IMG/VR virus record: IMGVR_UViG_3300021197_001797
Coordinates: 1-58,525 of that record
DNA length: 58,525 nt
Reading direction: 5' to 3' (one strand)
DNA from: a virus
Part shown: piece by piece, positions 49,446 through 57,103 of the stretch
Layout of the letters: each line of letters opens with the position of its first letter
Numbering within the stretch: the stretch's first letter is position 1
The notes under the pieces: generated by a model
Told to the model about the DNA's origin: nothing
Seen by the model: the letters and a program-made list of their open reading frames with translations, nothing else
Databases searched by the model: none
Program-made: the position numbers and the translations under genes

Positions 49446-50881
49446 TGAGCAATCTGTCAGAGCTATTACCCTCTGGCGGTGGTCAGAATGTAGGGAGCTT
49501 TGTAGCTTCTGGTACGCTCACTAATGGTAAACCAGTAGCGTTAAGAACTGACGGTAAGGTTGAGGCAGTATTAACTACTACAACACAAGCAGGAAGTGCA
49601 ATTGATATTACTACGGTTGCAGTCGTTGGACCAACTCCAGTTTCTGCCTATGCAACCAATGCAGACAGAATGGTAATAGTATATAGTCTTAGCGGTACTT
49701 TATATTACAAACTAGGGCAAGTTTCTGCTTTTGGCATGACACTTGGTTCAGAAACAGCAATACCGACCATTAGCACTAGCACTAATCAACAAGCGATTTG
49801 TTACGATGAAACATCTCAAAGAATAGTAGTATTTTTTAAAGACACTAATAACTCAGAATATGGAACTGCAATTGCAGGAACTGTTTCTACCAGTGGAATT
49901 ACATGGGGAACTGCGGCTGTTTATAATAGTACAAATACAAACTACTCAAAAGCTATAGCAGGTGGTGGTAAAGTTTGTGTAGTATTTACAGAATATTCTA
50001 GCGGAACTGGTGGCAGTGCAATTCTTGGGACGATTAGTGGAAATAACATAACTTTTCCAGGGAGCAGTAGAAGATTTTTAGCTGGCAATGGTAACTCTTA
50101 TGGTCTTGTTTATTCAGAAGACCAAGGAAATTTCGTAGTTTTTTACAATCAAGAAACTACTTCAGCAGCTTCTACACCTTTAAACATTAGTGGTAACAAT
50201 ATAACTTTAGGATCAGAAGTTCAATTCAACACCCAAAGAACAGATTATATAACTGCCGCATATGACAAAACTAAAAATAAAACATTAATTACTTATTTAG
50301 ACGGTAGCACAGCATATAAAGCGATTGTAGGTACAAACTCTGGGAGTGCAATGAGTTTTGGAACAGAAGAAAATGCAAATTTTGGAAGTGCTGCAGATGA
50401 CGGAAATGTTGTTTATGATCCCCATGCACAACAATGTGTAATTGTTTTTGGAAATGCAGCAAGAACTAATGAACTTACATTTAGACCTGCTACTATTTCT
50501 GGAACAGATGTTACTTTTGGTAACACCACCCATGTCAATGTTGGGTCCAATGCTATTTATTATTTTTCTTTAAGTGCTTACACGAGTCAAAATAAATTAG
50601 TTACAACTTTCTATGGGGCCAGTAATCACGCTGACGGTGTGGTTTATCAAAGCGTAGGAACTAATTCTGCAAATTTCATAGGCATAACAGGTCAAGCTAT
50701 ATCAGACACTGCGACAGGCAACGTGGATATGTTGGGTGGGATAAACTCTCAACAGACCTCATTGGTTATTGGCAGTAAATATTACGTTCAAAGTGATGGC
50801 ACTTTAGGAACAACTGTCACGAGTATATTTGCAGGGCAAGCAATTAGTGCCACTACTCTTAACATAAGGGATTTGACATGA
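49445..50881 (+). CDS. Propeller-like fibre paralogue 1
   Basis: 478 residues, starting at 49445 (TAATG). The N-terminal cap SNLSELLPSGGGQN and VASGTLTNGKPVALRTDGKV is shared by three successive genes. A beta repeat body follows with recurring AICYDE..., IAGTVSTSGITWG, VYDPHAQQCVIVF units. It ends with the FIGITGQAISDTATG module and the C-terminal KYYVQSDGTLGTTV...AGQAISATTL. The repeated strands suggest a beta-propeller receptor-binding head. Probably a tail tip protein, one of three variants. Confidence 0.78.
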   Translation: MSNLSELLPSGGGQNVGSFVASGTLTNGKPVALRTDGKVEAVLTTTTQAGSAIDITTVAVVGPTPVSAYATNADRMVIVYSLSGTLYYKLGQVSAFGMTLGSETAIPTISTSTNQQAICYDETSQRIVVFFKDTNNSEYGTAIAGTVSTSGITWGTAAVYNSTNTNYSKAIAGGGKVCVVFTEYSSGTGGSAILGTISGNNITFPGSSRRFLAGNGNSYGLVYSEDQGNFVVFYNQETTSAASTPLNISGNNITLGSEVQFNTQRTDYITAAYDKTKNKTLITYLDGSTAYKAIVGTNSGSAMSFGTEENANFGSAADDGNVVYDPHAQQCVIVFGNAARTNELTFRPATISGTDVTFGNTTHVNVGSNAIYYFSLSAYTSQNKLVTTFYGASNHADGVVYQSVGTNSANFIGITGQAISDTATGNVDMLGGINSQQTSLVIGSKYYVQSDGTLGTTVTSIFAGQAISATTLNIRDLT

Positions 50882-52410
50882 GTACTTTATCTGATCTTTT
50901 ACCCGCAGGGTCTGGTGGCAAGAATGTCGATTTTGTTGCTGACGGAGCTTTAACGAGTGGTCAAACGGTAGCATTAAAAACTGATGGTACGGTTGAGCCA
51001 ATTGCTACAGCAAGTTCTTCAGCAACAAGTCCTGCCACATTTACCACTGTGTCTCTTCAAGCAGGAAATTCCAGCGATGATTACGGAAATAAATCTGCTT
51101 CTGTTTATGATGTTAACGCAGACAGAGTTATTATATTCTATGGCAAACAAGGTTCAACTTACGGGCTGTGGGCTGTTGCGTATACCCCAACCAGTACTGG
51201 ATTAACTAATCCTGGTACTGAAAAATTAATTAGTAGTTCGGGTGCTGAATGTGATCGAGTATGCACTGTTTATGACCCCAGTGCTCAAAAATCTGTAGTT
51301 GCTTATAAGCGTAGAGTTAGTGGAACTACTGGTCCAGGTAATTGCGTAGTTGTAGAAGTAAACCCTTCAACAAATACTATTACTACCGGATCACAAACTG
51401 ATTTTGGTTACAGTGGTGCATATGTTAATGGCATTGCTTTGGCTTATGACAGCAAAAACTCCAAAGTTGTGATAAACTATGGTGCCTCTAGTTCAGGCTA
51501 TGGAGAAACAAGAGTTGGTGCCGTATCAGGCACGAGCATAAGTTTTAGCGGTTACTCAATTTTTTCAACTGGCGGTGCAGGTTTGGGTGGAATGGGGTCT
51601 GCTTATGATCCACACAGTGATACAATTACGGTAACATGGCCTTACGTTAACAATAATTATTATGCATCTGTGATGGTAGGAAGAGTTAGTGGAAACACAG
51701 TCACTTGGGGAGGGACTAGACAAACCTATGACACTGCTAATAGTTTTAAAAAATTTGCAGCAGTTACTGACACGGTTTCTAACCAAGTTTGGACACTTCA
51801 AGCTTTCAGTGCTGATCAAGGTGGTCGGCAATGTTTGTTAACTCCTTCTCACAATGGAAGTTCAGGATCTGTTACTATGGGAACGCCACAAAATTCGGGA
51901 TATTATTTTTATAACTATCCCGTGGTAGAATTTTCATCTGTTGATAATAAACTTAGTGCAGTTGCAATGTCAGGAGCTTCTAGTGTTACTTACATGATTT
52001 GGTGGACTGTTTCAGGAACTACGGCAACTTATAGCTCTCAGCATATCGGTACTGAAGTTCCAAATGGAAACGAAAGTGTTGGAATGAGTATTATTTCATC
52101 TACCAAACAAAATATAATAACCTACAGAGGAACAACTGAAAATGGAAGATATTATTTAGGGAACCCTCCAAATCAAACTAACGTATCAAACTTCATCGGA
52201 ATAACCGATGCATCAATATCGGACACTGCCACAGGTTCTGTAACGATTAAAGGTGGAATAGCTACAAACGCTAGTTTACCTACGTTAACGCCAAACAGCG
52301 TTTATTATGTTCAAGGTGACGGAACGATCAGCACAACATCCACATCCCCTGCTGTTAGAATAGGTAAGGCATTGTCTTCAACAAGCATTAATTTGGAGTT
52401 TAACTCGTGA
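50878..52410 (+). CDS. Propeller-like fibre paralogue 2
   Basis: 510 residues, coupled by ATGA. It has the same layout as its neighbours: cap STLSDLLPAGSGGKN with GALTSGQTVALKTDGTV, repeat units such as VYDPSAQKSVVAY and LAYDSKNSKVVINYG, then FIGITDASISDTATG and YYVQGDGTISTTSTS. The body differs strongly in sequence from paralogue 1, which fits divergence at a host-contact surface while cap and C-terminal modules are kept. Confidence 0.78.
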   Translation: MSTLSDLLPAGSGGKNVDFVADGALTSGQTVALKTDGTVEPIATASSSATSPATFTTVSLQAGNSSDDYGNKSASVYDVNADRVIIFYGKQGSTYGLWAVAYTPTSTGLTNPGTEKLISSSGAECDRVCTVYDPSAQKSVVAYKRRVSGTTGPGNCVVVEVNPSTNTITTGSQTDFGYSGAYVNGIALAYDSKNSKVVINYGASSSGYGETRVGAVSGTSISFSGYSIFSTGGAGLGGMGSAYDPHSDTITVTWPYVNNNYYASVMVGRVSGNTVTWGGTRQTYDTANSFKKFAAVTDTVSNQVWTLQAFSADQGGRQCLLTPSHNGSSGSVTMGTPQNSGYYFYNYPVVEFSSVDNKLSAVAMSGASSVTYMIWWTVSGTTATYSSQHIGTEVPNGNESVGMSIISSTKQNIITYRGTTENGRYYLGNPPNQTNVSNFIGITDASISDTATGSVTIKGGIATNASLPTLTPNSVYYVQGDGTISTTSTSPAVRIGKALSSTSINLEFNS

Positions 52411-54989
52411 CAAATTTATCCGAATTATTACCTTCAGGTGGCGGTGCCAAAGAATTTAGTACTGTAGCTAGTGGGACTTTAGCAAATGGTCAAACGGTAG
52501 CTCTTAAAACAGACGGTAAAGTAGAGGCTGTTGGAATTTCAAGTGAAGCAGTAGGTACTACACAAACGTGGAGTGGAACGGCTGTCGCTTACAATATGAG
52601 AGCTGTTTATGATCCAGACCAACAAAAAGTCGTAATTGCATATAGATCAACTTCTGATTACGGCTATGCTATTGTAGGAGATGTAGATCCTTCTAATAAC
52701 AGCATAACTTTTGGAGCTCCTGTTCTTTGGGTAAGTAGCTTTGTTATTCCGCAAGCTATTGGATATGACACGGTTAATGATAAAATAGCAGTGTTTTATC
52801 AAGATGTTAGTTCAGGTTCTCACGGCAAATCTAGGGTGGGAACTGTCAGTGGAAATACTATCACCATTGATACTGCTGTTGGCACCTACAACGCTGGAAG
52901 CACTGAAGCTACAGAAGTAGTTTTTAACCCAGACCAAGGCGTGTTTCTTGTAATTTATAAAGATAATGCTAGTTCAGGCCGTCCTACGGGTGTGGTCGGA
53001 ACAATTTCAGGCACCTCTATTAGTTTTGGTAGCGAAGCATCACTTGATAGTAATGATACCTCGTACCTATCTATCACTTATAACACCACTACTAGTTCAT
53101 ATGTTATGGTTTACAATAGCAACGCTGTACCACAAAACATTTATTATCAAGTGCCAACAACGAGTGGAACTACTGTAACTGCTGGAACTCCAACAATAAT
53201 AACTTTAAATAGTTCTACGACAGCCAGCGGTAAATACACTACTTTATCTTCTGACAACGCAAGCAACACTGTGTTTTTAACTACTGTTAATAGCTATAAC
53301 AATAATTATGCATCATCAATTGCCGCTACACTTAGTGGTAGTACACTTACTTTCGGCACTGAAAATGTATTTTATACTAGTACAACTTATGAGTTAGGTT
53401 CAACATATGACATCGATGCTAAAAAACTTGTAGTGTCTTACTCTAAACAAGATGGAGTTGTTATTCCCGCTACGGTGTCAGGAACAACTCTAACTTTCGG
53501 ATCACCTACAACTTTTAGAAGTTCTCAAACTGGTAATCTTATAAATGTTTATGATAGTTCGCACAAAAGAGTGTTTATATCTTATGCTGAAAACAACACT
53601 GCCTATGGTGGAGCAGTAGTATATGCAGCTGAGTCTACTAACGCATCAGATTTCATAGGCATAACATCTGAGGCCATAGCCAATACAGCTACGGGGAAAG
53701 TCAATCCTCAAGGTGGGGTTGCTACGGCACAGGCAACAGGTGGTGCAACAGTAGGAACAGCTACTGAGTTCACAGGAGGTATTCCAGCAACCGATTTGAA
53801 AGGCGTTTTTACAAGTACTAGTAACAAGGTGGTTTATGCTTTTCAAAATGCAGGAACAGGGTATGGAAACGCAATAGTTTCAAACATAAATGCTTCTACT
53901 AACGCAATTACTTTTGGATCGGCTGTTTCTTACAATGCTATTTCTACTAGTTATAACAATATAGGGTTTGATGCAAATGCCCAAAGAATAGTTGCAATAT
54001 ATGCAAGCGCAGGAAATAGCTATGCGGGAGATGCACGAGTTAGTTCTGTTTCAGGAACATCTCTTGGTGGTTTTGGGGCAGTAGGAACATTTACATCTGG
54101 TTCAGATGATTATATGTCTGGAGACATTGTTTTTGATTCCAACAGCAATAAGATGGTTATAGCTTTTAGAAGAAAAGACAATAGTAATAATTATTATGGC
54201 AGCGCAGTTGTTGGAACAGTAGATTCTTCTAATGATACTATCAGTTTTGGTTCAGTTACTAATTTTTCAAACACTGATGTTTCATATGTAAATGCAACTT
54301 TTGACTCAAATTCTAACAAAGTAGTAATTGCTTATAGGGACAATAGTAATAATCATGGAACAGCAATTGTGGGAACTGTTTCTGGCACGGCTATATCTTT
54401 TCCTAACAGCGCAACAGTTTTTAATAATGCAAACACTGAAATGAACGAAGGAAAAACAATTTGTTTCGACTCTAATTCTAATAAAGTTGTTATTCCTTTT
54501 CTTTCTTCAACAGGAAAAGCTATTGTTGGCACTGTTAGTGGTAATACAATAAATTTTAATGGAACTGCCACGGCATTTTCTGGAGGTGATAATTCTAGTC
54601 AAAGTTCTACTTTCGACAGCACCTTGAATAGAGTTATTGTTCAATGGAGAGACAATTTCAATAATAGTTACGGCACGGCTTCTTCAGGAACTGTTTCTGG
54701 AGATAGTATTACTTTTGATACAGCCGTTATTGTGAGTACTAATCAAGCCGTGACAGCAGGTTCTAACTCTGCTGTTTATGACTCTAATTCTAACAGAACA
54801 TCATTAGCCCAAAGGATTGGAAACCCTGCAAGTTCTTTAGTTTTTATACCTAGTGGAGTTTTAGAGCCACTTGTTACAGGCTCAACGTACTACGTTCAAA
54901 ATGACGGAACTCTTACCACCACATCAAGCACTGTCACGGCAGGTAAAGCTATTTCAACCACTCAACTCGTTTTAAAAGGAGCATCATAA
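52407..54989 (+). CDS. Double-propeller fibre paralogue 3
   Basis: 860 residues with a GTG start overlapping the upstream stop. Cap TNLSELLPSGGGAKE and LANGQTVALKTDGKV as in paralogues 1 and 2. First repeat body to about residue 410, then FIGITSEAIANTATG. A second repeat body (about 440-830) with units like DSNSNKVVIAYRDNSNNHG and AIVGTVSGTAISF follows before the C-terminal YYVQNDGTLTTTSST. So a second propeller seems inserted between two modules that are adjacent in the other paralogues. Confidence 0.78.
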   Translation: MTNLSELLPSGGGAKEFSTVASGTLANGQTVALKTDGKVEAVGISSEAVGTTQTWSGTAVAYNMRAVYDPDQQKVVIAYRSTSDYGYAIVGDVDPSNNSITFGAPVLWVSSFVIPQAIGYDTVNDKIAVFYQDVSSGSHGKSRVGTVSGNTITIDTAVGTYNAGSTEATEVVFNPDQGVFLVIYKDNASSGRPTGVVGTISGTSISFGSEASLDSNDTSYLSITYNTTTSSYVMVYNSNAVPQNIYYQVPTTSGTTVTAGTPTIITLNSSTTASGKYTTLSSDNASNTVFLTTVNSYNNNYASSIAATLSGSTLTFGTENVFYTSTTYELGSTYDIDAKKLVVSYSKQDGVVIPATVSGTTLTFGSPTTFRSSQTGNLINVYDSSHKRVFISYAENNTAYGGAVVYAAESTNASDFIGITSEAIANTATGKVNPQGGVATAQATGGATVGTATEFTGGIPATDLKGVFTSTSNKVVYAFQNAGTGYGNAIVSNINASTNAITFGSAVSYNAISTSYNNIGFDANAQRIVAIYASAGNSYAGDARVSSVSGTSLGGFGAVGTFTSGSDDYMSGDIVFDSNSNKMVIAFRRKDNSNNYYGSAVVGTVDSSNDTISFGSVTNFSNTDVSYVNATFDSNSNKVVIAYRDNSNNHGTAIVGTVSGTAISFPNSATVFNNANTEMNEGKTICFDSNSNKVVIPFLSSTGKAIVGTVSGNTINFNGTATAFSGGDNSSQSSTFDSTLNRVIVQWRDNFNNSYGTASSGTVSGDSITFDTAVIVSTNQAVTAGSNSAVYDSNSNRTSLAQRIGNPASSLVFIPSGVLEPLVTGSTYYVQNDGTLTTTSSTVTAGKAISTTQLVLKGAS

Positions 54990-55258
54990 TGAAAACGATT
55001 GTAGAAAATGTAACGAATTTATCTAAATTTCTTTTTGAGGATGACAAGCGTGTCATAATGAAAGAAACTCAAATTGACGTTGGACCAGAAGAAAAACTAG
55101 ATTTTATTGTAGGATGTCATTCAACAAGTGATAGTACTTTGTATGAAGGTATCACTGGTCCTGAAGAAGAATGGTATGGAAATAAATGGTTTTTCGATGG
55201 GGCCACTTGGACACTAAATCCAGATTGGGTAGACCCAAGAGAAGAGATCTCTGAGTAA
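54989..55258 (+). CDS. Small tail protein
   Basis: 89 residues, acidic, beginning MKTIVENVTNLSKFLFEDD and containing TQIDVGPEEKLDFIVGCHST and WYGNKWFFDGATWTLNPDW. The pattern of a short protein with a C-terminal G-x-W...W-x-x-NPxW is common just after phage fibre genes; role unknown. It starts in TAATG after the third propeller protein and could be a fibre chaperone or tip protein (inference). Confidence 0.65.
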   Translation: MKTIVENVTNLSKFLFEDDKRVIMKETQIDVGPEEKLDFIVGCHSTSDSTLYEGITGPEEEWYGNKWFFDGATWTLNPDWVDPREEISE

Positions 55259-55268
55259 GGATTAAGCC

Positions 55269-55901
55269 ATGAGCTATACAATGACATACGATAGCTTGCT
55301 AGTGGACATGAGGCGTTATTTAGAACGTGGATTTACACAGGCAAGCGATCAAATAGTCTTTGATCAACTGCCTCGTTTAATTACGTTGGCAGAAAGACGG
55401 ATAGCTCGTGAGTTAAAGATTGAAGGATTTATTAGGGCTGTAACAACGCCTTTAGCTGTTGGCGTTGCAACCTATTTGAAACCTGATAGATGGCGTGACA
55501 CTGTTAGTATGACGGTTGGTGGTTCTTCTATTTTTACTAGATCCTATGAATATTGCAGAAATTATTGGCCCAATGAGGCAGAAACTGGAAAACCTCAATT
55601 TTATGCTAATTATGACTATCAACATTGGTTAATTACACCTACACCAAGTGCTGTGCAAACACTAGAAGTGATCTATTATGAGCAACCTGCTTTGTTGGGG
55701 GATGACTTTCAAAGCAATTGGCTAACAGAATATGCACCAGAAGTATTGTTGTATGCATCATTGTTAGAGGCCACACCATTTCTGAAAAATGATGAAAGAG
55801 TGCAAATGTGGCAAGCATTATATGACAGATCAGCGCAGGCACTTAATGGTCAAGATCTAGGTCGTATTCTTGACAGATCCGCACAGAGGAGTGAATCGTA
55901 A
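55269..55901 (+). CDS. Tail adaptor protein (gp6/SU10-adaptor-like)
   Basis: 210 residues. Helical N-terminus (TYDSLLVDMRRYLERGF, then QLPRLITLAERRIARELKIE), beta region with DTVSMTVGG, then a C-terminal helical part (YAPEVLLYASLLEATPFLKN). This matches phage adaptor proteins that sit between portal and nozzle in short-tailed phages. Gene order (adaptor, fibre, nozzle) agrees. Start follows AAGGATTAAGCC and its stop forms TAATG with the fibre gene. Confidence 0.8.
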   Translation: MSYTMTYDSLLVDMRRYLERGFTQASDQIVFDQLPRLITLAERRIARELKIEGFIRAVTTPLAVGVATYLKPDRWRDTVSMTVGGSSIFTRSYEYCRNYWPNEAETGKPQFYANYDYQHWLITPTPSAVQTLEVIYYEQPALLGDDFQSNWLTEYAPEVLLYASLLEATPFLKNDERVQMWQALYDRSAQALNGQDLGRILDRSAQRSES

Positions 55902-57103
55902 TGCCTAGTTATACTGATGTATTTGGTGGGGCTAATATTTATCCAAGTGAAATTAGCTATAGCTCTTTAAATTTAACTGCCGATATAACACTGAGTTGGC
56001 CTGAAGAAACGTCAACTAATGTCAATTTAGCCACTAGAATTATTGACGTTACACAAGCAAGTGCAGGGTTTAGTATCATTTTACCTGATGCTAAAAAAAG
56101 TGGAACGGGTAACACTATCCTTTTTAATAACAGAGGATCACACACTTTTACTGTTAAAAGTTCAGGCGGTACTTCAGTTGGTACGATTGCTTCTGGTCAA
56201 TTATGGCAAGTTTATCTCACTGATAATTCTACAGTCGATGGAACATGGGTGCTACTGCAATATGGTGCGACCACTTCTAACGCTAATGCAAGTTCATTAG
56301 CTGGTACAGGCATAGTTGCTGTCGGAACTTTGTTAAGTCAATCTGTTCCAGTAAGTTCAATAAATAGTTCCTATGTTAGCGGTGTTGATGATCGTGCAAA
56401 GATGTTCAATTTTACGGGAGCACAGGCTACTTTTACATTGCCCGACCCAACTGTAGGTGGAGACAACTGGTTTTTATATTTAAGAAACTCAGGCTCTGGT
56501 GCAATTACAGCAACACCTCCAGGATCTACAACAATTGATGGTGCTGGAACACTGGCGTTTCAGCCAGGAGAGTCAGCCATTATTGCTACTGATGGAACTA
56601 ACTTTTTTACAATTGGTTTTGGACAATCGGCAACATTTGCATTTGATTACACTGTTATAGACATTGCTGGAACTGGTGACAAAGTACTTACTGGTACAGA
56701 ACTTAACAGAGTTGCATACAGATTTACTGGTGCGTTAACTGGGGCAAGAAATATTATTGTTCCTGCTACTGTTCAACAGTATTGGATTGATAATAGAACA
56801 ACAGGTAGTCACGTTTTAACTGTTAAAGTTGCGGGACAAACTGGAGAAATTATAACTCAAGGTAGTAGAGGAATTTACTATTGTGATGGAAATGATGTTT
56901 TAGACGCTGACACATCAACTGTAGCTTTCCCTATTACTATACTTCAAGGTGGAACTGAAGCAACCACAGCAGCACAGGCAAGAATTAATTTAGGGGGAGG
57001 TAGTACGGGGATTTCATTATTTCAATCTACTACACAACCAGATGCTTGGGCTGCAATGGGCGTGGCATTGAGCGGAGTAGTTAACGGAGGGGTATTTACT
57101 TAA
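55901..57103 (+). CDS. Tail fibre-like protein with three beta repeats (complete copy)
   Basis: 400 residues. Three successive units of about 80-95 residues share a pattern: one around FSIILPDAKKSGTGNTILFN, one around ATFTLPDPTVGGDNWFLYLR, one around ARNIIVPATVQQYWIDNRTT; each ends near a Gly/aromatic strand (QLWQVYLTD, ESAIIATDG, RGIYYCDGN). The C-terminus is LQGGTEATTAAQARINLGGG as in tail collar or fibre proteins. From 56403 it is the second allele of window start; the first 502 bases are unique. TAATG leads into the nozzle copy. Confidence 0.85.
   Translation: MPSYTDVFGGANIYPSEISYSSLNLTADITLSWPEETSTNVNLATRIIDVTQASAGFSIILPDAKKSGTGNTILFNNRGSHTFTVKSSGGTSVGTIASGQLWQVYLTDNSTVDGTWVLLQYGATTSNANASSLAGTGIVAVGTLLSQSVPVSSINSSYVSGVDDRAKMFNFTGAQATFTLPDPTVGGDNWFLYLRNSGSGAITATPPGSTTIDGAGTLAFQPGESAIIATDGTNFFTIGFGQSATFAFDYTVIDIAGTGDKVLTGTELNRVAYRFTGALTGARNIIVPATVQQYWIDNRTTGSHVLTVKVAGQTGEIITQGSRGIYYCDGNDVLDADTSTVAFPITILQGGTEATTAAQARINLGGGSTGISLFQSTTQPDAWAAMGVALSGVVNGGVFT

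Noticed and set aside
49445-54989. Diversity-generating retroelement acting on the fibre paralogues
   Set aside because: No reverse transcriptase and no template/variable repeat pair with A-specific differences is visible anywhere; the variation looks like duplication and recombination.
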